Below the pieces are notes generated by a model. It worked only from the letters and a program-made list of their open reading frames with translations. It had not been told where the DNA came from and ran no database searches. The position numbers were made by a program, and so were the translations under genes. Of a DNA stretch of 64,000 nucleotides, positions 1 through 8,619 are shown piece after piece. The stretch covers positions 78,286-142,285 of the forward strand of contig JAFEAF010000009.1 of the NCBI GenBank assembly GCA_018266555.1, in the 5' to 3' direction. The stretch is from Bacteroidota bacterium. Lineage in GTDB: Bacteria > Bacteroidota > Bacteroidia > Chitinophagales > Chitinophagaceae. Position 1 is the stretch's first letter, and each line of letters opens with the position of its first letter.

Positions 1-147
1 GGCCCGTTGTTTTGTGTCCAGTTTTACATTTAATACTTGCTGTGATGGCGGAAGAGTTTCTGAATTTTCAGATTCATGTTCAAAACGGAAATCAGGATCT
101 GTGCTGTATACAAATCCCCTGCTGTCAGGTTTATTTTTTTTGCTCAT
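1..147 (-). CDS. SUI1/YciH-like translation initiation factor, N-terminal part only
   Basis: The first 49 codons of a minus-strand gene cut by the left window edge. The peptide starts MSKKNKPDSRGFVYSTDPDF and later reads ETLPPSQQVLNVKLDTKQR, which matches the N-terminal part of the bacterial eIF1/SUI1 relatives (YciH) found in Bacteroidota. The core RNA-binding beta-sheet lies outside the window. The ATG follows the nadC stop codon with no gap, so the two are probably co-transcribed. The family identification rests on this N-terminal signature alone. Confidence 0.7.
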   Translation of the reverse strand, partial: MSKKNKPDSRGFVYSTDPDFRFEHESENSETLPPSQQVLNVKLDTKQRA

Positions 148-1005
148 TTAAATAATTACTGCTTTTAAACTAAGATCCAGGCTTTTTGCCTGGTGTATCA
201 ATGCGCCGACACTCACATAATCCACTCCTGTTTTTGCAAACTCAACTATATTCTCCAAATTGATACCACCGCTGGCTTCTGTTTCAAAAGAGCCATTAAT
301 TATTTTTAAAGCTTCGGTTATTTGTAGGGGGGTAAAATTATCAAGCATGATGCGAAACACTTTTCCTTTCCCTGCTGCAACAACCCTTTTTACATCATCC
401 ATGTTCCGGGTTTCAATTTCAATTTTCAATCCCGGTTTTTTGTTTGCCGCATATTGTGCTGCTTTCTCAATTGCTTTTTCAATACCACCGCAGAAGTCAA
501 TATGATTATCTTTCAACATGATCATATCATATAATCCAAAGCGATGATTGACGCCACCGCCGATATGAACCGCTTCTTTCTCCAGCAAGCGAAAATTAGG
601 TGTTGATTTCCGGGTGTCCAGTACTTTGGTTTTATATCCTCTCAGTTTTTCAACATACTGATGGGTCAGCGTAGCAATACCGCTCATTCGCTGCATACAA
701 TTCAGCACTAAGCGTTCGCATTGCAGTAAAGTATGAACAGTACATTCGATCTCAAAAGCTTTTTCTCCCGGTATCATTTCATCACCGTCTTTTTTAAAAG
801 CTGTAAATGTGCTTCCGGGTTCCTTATACAAAAATATTTTTCGGGCAATAGACACACCGGCCAAAATTCCTTCTTGTTTAATTTTTAAAACGGCCTTCCC
901 TTTTACCTGCGGCGAAATACAGGATAGCGTTGACTGGTCGCCGTCGCCAACATCTTCTTTCAGCGCTTCATCTATCAGGTGATATAGTTGTTGATCATAA
1001 TTCAT
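148..1005 (-). CDS. nadC: Nicotinate-nucleotide pyrophosphorylase (carboxylating)
   Basis: Quinolinate phosphoribosyltransferase. It converts quinolinate and PRPP to nicotinate mononucleotide, CO2 and pyrophosphate, the third step of de novo NAD synthesis in the cytoplasm. The 285 aa product is of normal length. It carries the family signatures RMSGIATLTHQYV, DTRKSTPNFRLLEKEAV, the GGGVNHRFGLYD loop, MLKDNHI, and the late EASGGINLENI phosphate-binding segment. It starts with ATG. A hairpin terminator lies just upstream, so it is probably transcribed separately from the DUF4783 gene, and its stop codon abuts the start of the SUI1-like gene. Confidence 0.96.
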   Translation of the reverse strand: MNYDQQLYHLIDEALKEDVGDGDQSTLSCISPQVKGKAVLKIKQEGILAGVSIARKIFLYKEPGSTFTAFKKDGDEMIPGEKAFEIECTVHTLLQCERLVLNCMQRMSGIATLTHQYVEKLRGYKTKVLDTRKSTPNFRLLEKEAVHIGGGVNHRFGLYDMIMLKDNHIDFCGGIEKAIEKAAQYAANKKPGLKIEIETRNMDDVKRVVAAGKGKVFRIMLDNFTPLQITEALKIINGSFETEASGGINLENIVEFAKTGVDYVSVGALIHQAKSLDLSLKAVII

Positions 1006-1010
1006 CCAGG

Positions 1011-1047
1011 CAAAAATAAAAAAGCTCCGGAAGTAATAGCCAGAGCC
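1011..1047 (-). terminator. Rho-independent terminator of the DUF4783 gene
   Basis: On the minus strand an 8-bp stem (GGCTCTGG with CCGGAGCT, two G-U pairs) is followed by TTTTTTATTTTTG. It lies 31 nt past the stop codon of the DUF4783 gene and just upstream of nadC. Confidence 0.7.
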
Positions 1048-1077
1048 TTATATTAATCTTCGTATTGTAATAAATTA

Positions 1078-1467
1078 TTATTCTAATGCCTGGAAACGGA
1101 TTTGCTTTACTACCTGTTTATCTCCTTTCATTTTCATGAATACGGTAGTACGGAAATTTCCTGATTTGGTTTGCAAAGTACCAATACAGAACTGGCCGCT
1201 TCCATTATCCCCCTTATGCTTTACTTCAAAATTGGTTACGCTGTTATTATTAAAAAAATCCCTCACAATCTGTAACGCCTGAGCTTTACTGTAATTGTCG
1301 CTTTTATCCGGTAAAGTGAGTTCTACATTTTCATCAAAATATTTTGACAATTCTTCTGCATTTCCTGAACGAAGCGCCCCGATAACTCCATCAATATTAC
1401 TTTGCAGCGTAAAAGCTGAAAGTATAATAAGAGGAGCAACTAAAAGAGAAGTAAATAATGTTTTCAT
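1078..1467 (-). CDS. DUF4783 domain protein, exported, NTF2-like
   Basis: A 129 aa protein with an N-terminal signal peptide (MKTLFTSLLVAPLIILSAF), followed by a small alpha+beta domain including ALRSGNAEELSKYFDENVEL and a C-terminal FMKMKGDKQVVKQIRFQ. It matches the Bacteroidota DUF4783 family, which has an NTF2-like fold. It has no known catalytic role and is probably periplasmic. I chose the ATG at 1467 because it puts the signal peptide at the very N-terminus; an ATG six codons upstream is also possible. A terminator follows the gene. Confidence 0.75.
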   Translation of the reverse strand: MKTLFTSLLVAPLIILSAFTLQSNIDGVIGALRSGNAEELSKYFDENVELTLPDKSDNYSKAQALQIVRDFFNNNSVTNFEVKHKGDNGSGQFCIGTLQTKSGNFRTTVFMKMKGDKQVVKQIRFQALE

Positions 1468-1690
1468 AATAAGTTTGATTTTCACAGGTCAATTAATCTA
1501 AAAATATGCCATTATATTCTTCCAAAATTTTCAAAGCACAAATTACTAAAAATCAAGCGTTCTTAACAGGTCAAACCGGCAATAGATTATTTGGATGTAG
1601 ATTTACATCCCGAAAAAAGGGTAAATCCTGTCAAAATCACTCTTTTTCCTTAAAAACAAATGTGATTCAATCAATTTTAAACAGTTTTTG

Positions 1691-3223
1691 ATGAGTAACA
1701 GAAAAATTATTTTGCTGATAATGGACGGCTGGGGGTTAGGAAAAGTTGCTTCTGTGGATGCTATTCAAAATGCCAACATTCCTTTTTTTAAATCTTTATA
1801 TTCTAAATATCCACACTCGACATTAATAACTTGTGGCGAAGCCGTGGGCTTGCCGGATGGACAGATGGGAAATTCAGAAGTAGGGCATTTGAATCTCGGC
1901 GCCGGCAGGATTGTATACCAGGAACTGCAACGGATTAATAAAGCGGTAAAAGACGGTGATTTTGCAAATAACCCGATCTTACTTCAATCACTTCGTCATG
2001 CAAAAACGAACAACAAACCTTTACACCTTTTAGGATTGGTAAGTAATGGTGGCGTCCACTCTCACATCAATCATTTGAAAGCTGTCCTTGATATTTGTAA
2101 AACTGAAGGATTAAAAAATATTTTTGTTCATGCCTTTACAGATGGCCGTGATTGTGACCCAAAAAGCGGGTTAGGTTTTATAAAAGAGTTGCAATTGCAC
2201 ATGAATACTTCCGTTGGAAAAATTGCAACAGTTAGCGGAAGGTACTATGCCATGGACCGGGATAAAAGATGGGAACGGGTAAAGCTGGCTTATGATGCAT
2301 TGGTCAATGGCACTGGAGAAAAAGCGACCGATGCGATACAAGCCGTGGAAAATTCTTATAAAAAAAATGTGACAGATGAATTCATTAAACCAACTGTTAT
2401 TGTAGATGAAGCGCAGCAACCGTTAACGACTATCCAGGATGAAGATGTAGCAATCTGTTTTAATTTTCGCACTGATCGCTGCCGGGAAATAACACAAGTG
2501 CTTACTCAAACTGACATACCTGAATCAGGCATGAAAAAATTAGCATTGGATTATACTACCATGACGGAATATGATCACAGCTTTAAAAATGTTCATGTCA
2601 TTTTTGAAAATGACGATCTGAAAAATACGCTTGGTGAAGTGTTGCAGAATAATAATTTAAAGCAGATCCGAATAGCTGAAACAGAAAAATATCCGCATGT
2701 CACTTTCTTTTTCAGTGGTGGCAGGGAAAAACCATTTGATGGAGAAAAAAGGATTTTAATTCCATCTCCAAAAGTTGCCACCTATGATCTGCAACCGGAA
2801 ATGAGTGCTTATGAAGTAACTAATGCCCTGATTCCCGAAATTGAAAATAAAACGGCTGATTTTATTTGCTTGAATTTTGCTAATGCAGACATGGTGGGAC
2901 ATACCGGTGTTTGGAAAGCAGCTATCAAAGCTGTAGAAACCGTAGATCAATGTGTGAATCGGGTTGTGACGGCAGGGTTAGCAAACGGTTATACAATTTT
3001 TCTAACCGCAGATCATGGCAATGCAGATTATATGATCAACGAGGATGGTTCTCCTAACACTGCCCACACCTTAAATCTTGTCCCTTTTTTCATCATTGAT
3101 AAAGATTGGAAAGGGACAATCATGTCGGGAAAGCTCGGCGATATTGCTCCCACTATATTAACGATGATGGGAATTTCCATTCCTAAAGAAATGACAGGCC
3201 AGGTTTTGATAGACAAACCTTAA
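1691..3223 (+). CDS. gpmI: 2,3-bisphosphoglycerate-independent phosphoglycerate mutase
   Basis: Glycolytic and gluconeogenic enzyme interconverting 3- and 2-phosphoglycerate through a phosphoserine intermediate; it needs Mn2+. The 510 aa product has normal length. Metal-binding Asp12 lies in MDGWGLG and the catalytic Ser62 in GNSEVGHLNLGAGR. FTDGRDCDP, SGRYYAMDRD and the C-terminal TADHGNAD with GHTGVW complete the alkaline-phosphatase-like metal site. The ATG at 1691 is preferred over a TTG directly in front of it. The heme-binding protein gene follows after 24 nt. Confidence 0.97.
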   Translation: MSNRKIILLIMDGWGLGKVASVDAIQNANIPFFKSLYSKYPHSTLITCGEAVGLPDGQMGNSEVGHLNLGAGRIVYQELQRINKAVKDGDFANNPILLQSLRHAKTNNKPLHLLGLVSNGGVHSHINHLKAVLDICKTEGLKNIFVHAFTDGRDCDPKSGLGFIKELQLHMNTSVGKIATVSGRYYAMDRDKRWERVKLAYDALVNGTGEKATDAIQAVENSYKKNVTDEFIKPTVIVDEAQQPLTTIQDEDVAICFNFRTDRCREITQVLTQTDIPESGMKKLALDYTTMTEYDHSFKNVHVIFENDDLKNTLGEVLQNNNLKQIRIAETEKYPHVTFFFSGGREKPFDGEKRILIPSPKVATYDLQPEMSAYEVTNALIPEIENKTADFICLNFANADMVGHTGVWKAAIKAVETVDQCVNRVVTAGLANGYTIFLTADHGNADYMINEDGSPNTAHTLNLVPFFIIDKDWKGTIMSGKLGDIAPTILTMMGISIPKEMTGQVLIDKP

Positions 3224-3247
3224 TTTTACTTGTCAACACTTACAGCT

Positions 3248-3745
3248 ATGATTAAAAAAATCCTGATCATTTTATTGATTGCTTTGATTGTGATACAATT
3301 TTTTCACCCCACAAAAAATAAAGCGGAGGGTGAGCAGGAAAATTATATCGGGAAAAAATTTATTGTTCCTGATGATGTAAAATCAATCCTGGAAAAATCC
3401 TGTAATGATTGTCATAGCAATAATACCCGGTATCCCTGGTATAGCAAAGTACAACCTATAGATTGGTGGCTTGATCATCATATAAAAGAAGGAAAGCGGG
3501 AAATTAATTTTGATGAATTTTCCAATAAATCTTTACGCTATCAATACCATAAAATTGAAGAAATAGCGGAACAAGTCAAGAAAGGTGAAATGCCGCTTAA
3601 TTCTTACACATGGACACATAAGGATGCTATTTTAACTGATATTGAAAAAAACAAAATTTTTACATGGACTGATGCCATGAAAGACAGCATGAAAGCAAAA
3701 TACCCCTTGGATAGTTTAGTGAGAAAAAGGCCGCAACAGCAGTAA
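3248..3745 (+). CDS. Exported heme-binding domain protein (cytochrome c-like)
   Basis: A 165 aa protein with an N-terminal membrane anchor or uncleaved signal (residues 3-18) and a single CxxCH heme c motif (Cys52, Cys55, His56) in the context EKSCNDCHSNNTRYPWYS. This is typical of the Bacteroidota Haem_bd family. A tryptophan-rich stretch follows (WYSKVQPIDWWLDHH). It probably sits in the periplasm, tethered to the inner membrane, in electron transfer or heme sensing; the exact role is unknown. I start at ATG 3248 rather than TTG 3230 because the hydrophobic segment begins there. It follows gpmI closely. Confidence 0.8.
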   Translation: MIKKILIILLIALIVIQFFHPTKNKAEGEQENYIGKKFIVPDDVKSILEKSCNDCHSNNTRYPWYSKVQPIDWWLDHHIKEGKREINFDEFSNKSLRYQYHKIEEIAEQVKKGEMPLNSYTWTHKDAILTDIEKNKIFTWTDAMKDSMKAKYPLDSLVRKRPQQQ

Positions 3746-3906
3746 CTTTTAACTGCATTTCAAAAAAATGGCTATTAATTAAATCTCTGAATTCTAGATA
3801 CCCGGGACTCCGGCAATAGTGATGCTGGTTTTCTTATAAATTTTACAATGCCGTGCAGCACTTGTATTTGAAAATTGTCTAAATTACAGGCAACCAAACG
3901 GGGGTT

Positions 3907-4488
3907 ATGACCGAGGAAGCCATCTTACAAGGATGTTTACAAAATGATGCTGTAGCTCAAAGGGAACTGTACAATAAGTATAGTCCCAAGATGCTGGCAG
4001 TATGTTATCGCTTCGCCCATAGCCGTGAAGATGCCGAAGATATGCTGCAGGAAGGCTTTATTAAAGTTTTTTTGCAGATAAGAAACTTTGAAAACCGGGG
4101 AGCTTTTGAAGGATGGATACGTAAAATTATAGTACACACCTGCATTAATATCCTGAAAAAGAATAAAAAATTTAATGAAAGTGTAGATATTATTCATGCT
4201 ACAGGTATTCAGGTGAGAGAAGAAAGTGTTCCTTCAATTATACAGGCTAAACAAGTAGTAGAATGTATCCGCTTGCTGCCGATAGGCTATCGTACCGTAC
4301 TTAATTTATATGCTATTGATGGATACAGCCATAGAGAGATCGGTAATATGCTGGATATTGAGGAAAGTACCAGTAGAAGCCAATATACAAGAGCTAAAGC
4401 TATGCTGGAAGAGATACTGATACGAAAAAAAATTTTACAAAAACCAAAACAAGAACTGGAATGGCTTGCAGCCTTTGACCGGAGATAA
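3907..4488 (+). CDS. RNA polymerase sigma factor, sigma-70 family, ECF type
   Basis: A 193 aa ECF sigma factor. Region 2 lies at about residues 20-85 (YRFAHSREDAEDMLQEGFIK for core binding and the -10 helix). Region 4 lies at about 120-172, with the HTH segment GYSHREIGNMLDIEESTSRS. There is no region 1 or 3. It is followed after 31 nt by a membrane protein whose N-terminus is probably cytoplasmic and is a candidate anti-sigma partner. The regulon is unknown. The upstream 160 nt gap shows no clear TAnnTTTG promoter, so autoregulation through its own promoter class is possible but not shown. Confidence 0.92.
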   Translation: MTEEAILQGCLQNDAVAQRELYNKYSPKMLAVCYRFAHSREDAEDMLQEGFIKVFLQIRNFENRGAFEGWIRKIIVHTCINILKKNKKFNESVDIIHATGIQVREESVPSIIQAKQVVECIRLLPIGYRTVLNLYAIDGYSHREIGNMLDIEESTSRSQYTRAKAMLEEILIRKKILQKPKQELEWLAAFDRR

Positions 4489-4519
4489 TATTAAACTTAT
4501 CCTAAATAGATGACTGGTT

Positions 4520-5923
4520 ATGCAGAATGATTTCGACAATAATGACTTTGAGAGGTTTGTAAAACAAAATGCAGATCAATACCGAATGTATCCCTCAGAA
4601 AGGGTTTGGAAAGGAATTAATTCATCCATTCATACCCGGAGAACATGGTATGGATTAGGATTCATTTTATTGATACTGGCCTCTGTTATAGTAACCTGGA
4701 TGATGGTGAGCTCTCCGGAAGTTAAACAACAGGTCAATAATAACAGCAGCCTGACTCCTTCAGCATTAAAAAATCAACCCCAAAAAGAAACACATAAATC
4801 TACTGTTCATGAATTCATTGGATCTGTTTCTTCCATGAACGAATATAAATTCCCGGAATCTTTGCCTGTAAATCATTCGGAAGCAGACCTACAAAACAAT
4901 CCTATTTTGATAGAAACTGCTGACCGGAAACTTAATGATCCATTGACTTCTCATACAATTCATGCCACCGATATTTCTTATGCTGTAATTTCAAATGAAA
5001 ATGCAACGCAGGAGCAACAAAATACAATTAGAGATATGAGGGGCTTCTTAATTTCAGATCAGGCCACAGACAATAATTTTAATCCTGCTGAAATTACAGA
5101 GACTCCAGATAATATTTTTAACTCAGAAATCCCAAAGGCCATTTATCCTCTAACAATTGAAAGTATAGCAAATTCTTACACGCATTCGGTTATTCATAAA
5201 AAAATAAAATGGCAACTTGCCATTACTCCTACTGTAAGTTACAGAAGGTTGTCGGAGAATAAATCATTCCTGCGCAATGCATCCATTGCATCCGGCAATT
5301 ACAATTATGCTTACCTGTATAATGTAAACAGTGTTGTTACTCACAAGCCCGATATGGGCTTTCAGATAGGATTACTTGCCGGTTACCCCCTTACAAAGAA
5401 TATGAAAATTAGAGCGGGCGTTCAATTTAATATTAACCGTTATGGGATAAAAGCATTTTCGTATTCTAATGAAGTAGCTACAATTGCATTTAACAGTAAT
5501 CGAGGCAAAGATTCTTTAAATGAAATAACCCAGTACCGGAATTTTAACGGATATAGATCCAGTTGGTTGCAGAATTTCTATTTTTCAGTTTCTGCTCCCA
5601 TTGGCGTAGAGTACAATTTTGCAGGAAACAATAATACTCAATTCGGAATTGCCGGCACTATACAGCCCACTTATATTATCAGCGATAAAGCGTATCTCAT
5701 TTCTACAGATTATAAAAATTATGTGGAAGTTCCCTGGCTCGTTCGCAGGTGGAATATGAATACAGGTTTAGAAATGTATATAAACTATTCTACTGGCAAC
5801 GTAAATTGGCAAATGGGCCCGCAGGTTCGCTACCAATTGTTATCCAGCTTCCAGAATAAGTATCCTGTTAAAGAAAATTTATTTGACTTTGGTTTCAAAG
5901 TGGGTATCATGTTAAATAAATAG
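4520..5923 (+). CDS. Membrane protein with N-terminal anti-sigma-like part, one TM helix and C-terminal barrel-like domain
   Basis: A 467 aa protein. Residues 1-42 are charged and cytoplasm-like (FERFVKQNADQYRMYPSERV). One transmembrane helix follows at about 43-64. A long Ser/Asn/Thr-rich linker runs to about 225. The C-terminal ~240 residues look like an outer-membrane beta-barrel: alternating aromatic strands such as WQLAITPTVSYRR, MGFQIGLLAGYPL, FSVSAPIGVEYNF and FDFGFKVGIML. It directly follows an ECF sigma factor. The N-terminal motif is seen in Chitinophagaceae proteins next to ECF sigma genes, so an anti-sigma role is plausible but inferred. No ASD/zinc (HxxxCxxC) motif is visible. 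Confidence 0.6.
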   Translation: MQNDFDNNDFERFVKQNADQYRMYPSERVWKGINSSIHTRRTWYGLGFILLILASVIVTWMMVSSPEVKQQVNNNSSLTPSALKNQPQKETHKSTVHEFIGSVSSMNEYKFPESLPVNHSEADLQNNPILIETADRKLNDPLTSHTIHATDISYAVISNENATQEQQNTIRDMRGFLISDQATDNNFNPAEITETPDNIFNSEIPKAIYPLTIESIANSYTHSVIHKKIKWQLAITPTVSYRRLSENKSFLRNASIASGNYNYAYLYNVNSVVTHKPDMGFQIGLLAGYPLTKNMKIRAGVQFNINRYGIKAFSYSNEVATIAFNSNRGKDSLNEITQYRNFNGYRSSWLQNFYFSVSAPIGVEYNFAGNNNTQFGIAGTIQPTYIISDKAYLISTDYKNYVEVPWLVRRWNMNTGLEMYINYSTGNVNWQMGPQVRYQLLSSFQNKYPVKENLFDFGFKVGIMLNK

Positions 5924-6031
5924 AATACTATTACCAACAGCCTAATTTTCCTGAAACTAACTTCACAGCAAAAATAGAAGGCTCTCCGGGAAATTTATTT
6001 TTACTGCATTGTTTTCAATTAATTTTATGGT

Positions 6032-6595
6032 ATGAAAAAATATTTGACAGGATTTATCTTGTTGCTCTTTATAGCATGCAGCAGTGAGAAAAAAGAAGGG
6101 CTTTTCCCGGTCCTATCATATATCAAAAGCCAGGTGGCACATGTGGATACTTCTTTTTACCCCATCATGAAAATCACCTGGCTGGATAGTATCAGGACGG
6201 ATACCCAATATGTTAAAAGGGAAGATTTCAGCAACCTTGCAAAAGATTTTCTTGAAATGCCTGACCTGGCAGAAAAAAAATATCAAGCTCAGTACACAGA
6301 AGAAAAATTCTTTGACCAGGGATTGAATCGTATTGTGTTCACCTGTAAGCCAAAAAAATCTGAAACTGCCATTATTCAACAACAGGAAACTCAGATAATG
6401 CCCGATCCGTCCGGAGATAAAGTAAAAAGCTTTTTTATTGATCTTGTTACCTCGAATAAAGATAGCCTGGTGGAGAAAAAAATGTTGTGGAAGGTGGATG
6501 AGAGTTTCCAGGTGGCCACATTAATTCAAAAACCGGGTCAGCCGCAAATTACCCAAATTATGAAAGTAGCCTGGAACGGGAAACCTCATGAATGA
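6032..6595 (+). CDS. Hypothetical lipoprotein
   Basis: A 187 aa protein with a lipoprotein signal peptide: KK at the start, a hydrophobic core (residues 5-14) and a lipobox FIAC with lipidated Cys16. The mature part is mostly charged beta-like sequence with repeated references to MKITWLDS, LVTSNKDSL and KVAWNG. I do not recognise the domain. Its stop codon overlaps the uvrC start by 3 nt (ATGA), so translation of the two is probably coupled even though their functions look unrelated. Confidence 0.7.
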   Translation: MKKYLTGFILLLFIACSSEKKEGLFPVLSYIKSQVAHVDTSFYPIMKITWLDSIRTDTQYVKREDFSNLAKDFLEMPDLAEKKYQAQYTEEKFFDQGLNRIVFTCKPKKSETAIIQQQETQIMPDPSGDKVKSFFIDLVTSNKDSLVEKKMLWKVDESFQVATLIQKPGQPQITQIMKVAWNGKPHE

Positions 6596-8397
6596 CACAT
6601 GCTGAATTCCGACATATTGCAGTAAGTATTCCTTCTCAGCCCGGTATTTACAAATATTTTGATGCTGATAATGAGCTATTGTATGTTGGCAAAGCCAAGA
6701 ACATCCGCAAAAGGGTAAGTTCTTATTTTATTAAATCATTCAGCACATACAAAACACATGAGCTGGTGCGACGTATTGCCCGAATCGAATTCACCATTGT
6801 AGATTCAGAGCAAGATGCTTTTTTGCTGGAAAATTCTCTCATCAAACAATTTCAACCCAAATTCAATATCAACCTTAAAGACGATAAAACCTATCCTTAC
6901 ATTGTCATTAAAAATGAACCATTTCCAAGAATATTTCTTACCCGTAAAGTCATGAATGACGGATCGGAATATCTTGGTCCCTACACCTCCGTAAAAAAAG
7001 TAAAAGAGCTGCTGGAATTTATCCGGCAAACCATCCCGCTTCGTAATTGCACGCTGAACCTTACCGAAAAAAATATTCAAAAAGGGAAATTTAAAGTATG
7101 CCTGGAATACCATTTAGGAAATTGTAAAGGGCCTTGTGAAGGTTTGCAAACAGCAGAAGATTATGCCGAGAATTTAAATCAGGTAAAAAATATATTAAGA
7201 GGGAATCTCACCTCGGTTATCAGGCATTTCAAAGAAGAAATGAAATTATTAGCCGTTAACCTTGCATTTGAAAAAGCACAAGTATTAAAAAAGAAGCTCG
7301 AATTTCTTCAGAATTATAAAGCCCGGTCGGTCATATCCGGGGTTAAAGAAATAGATGTGGATGTATTTTCACTGGTGAAAGAGAAAACGATTGCTTATGT
7401 CAATTACCTGATGGTGCGAAGCGGTACCATTATTCAAACACATACCACCAAAATAGAAACCCATTTAGATGAAAATGAAGATGAGATCATTTCATTTGCC
7501 ATTAACCGGATCAGGGAAACATTTAAAAGTGACACAAAGGAAATTATCACTCCTTTTTCTTTCCCTTATCCCGATAGCAGTATCCGTGTAATAGTGCCCA
7601 AAACCGGTTATAAAAAGAAATTGCTGGAGCTATCTGAAAAAAATGCAAACTATTTTATTGAAGAATTTAAAAATAAAGAGCGGCTTCAACTAAACGCTCC
7701 TAAACTTAAAACAGAACAATTGCTCCTGCAACTACAAAAAGATCTTCAACTGCCATCCTTACCATCACACATTGAATGTTTTGACAACTCCAATTTTCAG
7801 GGTAGCCATCCTGTGTCAGCAATGGTTTGTTTTAAAAATGCAGCACCCAGTAAAAATAATTACAGGCGCTTTAATGTAAAGACAGTGCACGGAATCAATG
7901 ATTTTGCGACCATGAAAGAAGCTGTTTACAGACGCTATAAAAGGGTTCTGGAAGAAAATATTGAATTTCCTCAGTTGGTTATCATTGACGGCGGAAAAGG
8001 CCAATTAAACGCCGCTATTGAGGCATTAAAAGAATTGGATGCTTCTTCAAAAACCACATTGATTGGATTGGCGAAAAATGAAGAAGAAATATTCTTTGCA
8101 GGAGACATGGAATCACTGAAGCTTCCATTTGCCAGCGACAGCCTGAAACTAATCCGGCGCATCCGGGATGAAGTGCACCGTTTTGGAATCACTTTTCACA
8201 GGAAGAAGAGAAGTGAAAATACATTTAAAAACGAATTAGAAGCTATTCCCGGCATTGGTAAAAACACAGCTGATTTATTGTTGAAAGAATTTCGGTCCGT
8301 AAAAAATATCAGGGAAGCGGGGCAGGAAGAACTGGAAAAGTTTTCAGGAAAGGCTAAGGCCAGAATCGTATTCGATTTTTTCAATAAAAAAGGCTGA
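6592..8397 (+). CDS. uvrC: Excinuclease ABC subunit C
   Basis: The dual-incision nuclease of nucleotide excision repair; it acts with UvrA and UvrB in the cytoplasm. The 601 aa product has full length. It has an N-terminal GIY-YIG domain (residues ~17-46, with GIYKYF and LYVGKAKNIRKRV), four cysteines at about 150-180 (RNC, KVC, GNC, GPC) matching the UvrC Fe-S ligands, and a UVR motif near residue 230. The RNase H-like endonuclease half follows (ECFDNSNFQGSHPV, VIIDGGKGQLNAA), then a C-terminal HhH pair (AIPGIGKNTADLL). It overlaps the lipoprotein gene and is followed by a terminator. Confidence 0.97.
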   Translation: MTHAEFRHIAVSIPSQPGIYKYFDADNELLYVGKAKNIRKRVSSYFIKSFSTYKTHELVRRIARIEFTIVDSEQDAFLLENSLIKQFQPKFNINLKDDKTYPYIVIKNEPFPRIFLTRKVMNDGSEYLGPYTSVKKVKELLEFIRQTIPLRNCTLNLTEKNIQKGKFKVCLEYHLGNCKGPCEGLQTAEDYAENLNQVKNILRGNLTSVIRHFKEEMKLLAVNLAFEKAQVLKKKLEFLQNYKARSVISGVKEIDVDVFSLVKEKTIAYVNYLMVRSGTIIQTHTTKIETHLDENEDEIISFAINRIRETFKSDTKEIITPFSFPYPDSSIRVIVPKTGYKKKLLELSEKNANYFIEEFKNKERLQLNAPKLKTEQLLLQLQKDLQLPSLPSHIECFDNSNFQGSHPVSAMVCFKNAAPSKNNYRRFNVKTVHGINDFATMKEAVYRRYKRVLEENIEFPQLVIIDGGKGQLNAAIEALKELDASSKTTLIGLAKNEEEIFFAGDMESLKLPFASDSLKLIRRIRDEVHRFGITFHRKKRSENTFKNELEAIPGIGKNTADLLLKEFRSVKNIREAGQEELEKFSGKAKARIVFDFFNKKG

Positions 8398-8414
8398 ATA
8401 CCCCGTAAAAAAAA

Positions 8415-8446
8415 TGGGGCCCGGATAGAAATCCAGCCCCGTTTTT
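8415..8446 (+). terminator. Terminator after uvrC
   Basis: GGGGC pairs with GCCCC and an inner GGAT/ATCC stem sits around an AGAA loop; GTTTTT follows. It lies 18 nt past the uvrC stop. Confidence 0.75.
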
Positions 8447-8567
8447 AAAATCCAATATCCTATGAAAAACCGAAACGAAAGTACGATATTATTCCAAATA
8501 ACCTAATAGGAGTTTTACGATTTTCAAAAGTTTTTTTAATCCTTTTAAAACGAAATATTTGAACAAT

Positions 8568-8592
8568 AAAAAAGCCCCGAAAAGGGGCTTTA
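8568..8592 (-). terminator. Terminator of the gldKLMN operon
   Basis: A perfect 8-bp stem (AAAGCCCC with GGGGCTTT, 8571-8578 and 8584-8591) with a 5-nt loop. A-tracts on both sides make it usable in both directions. It lies about 30 nt past the gldN stop codon on the minus strand. Confidence 0.85.
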
Positions 8593-8619
8593 AAAAAATA
8601 TTTTAAACATAGCAGTATA

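Noticed and set aside
1011..1018. CAAAAATA ahead of nadC as a promoter box
   Set aside because: It coincides with the T-tract of the DUF4783 terminator on the minus strand, which explains it better.
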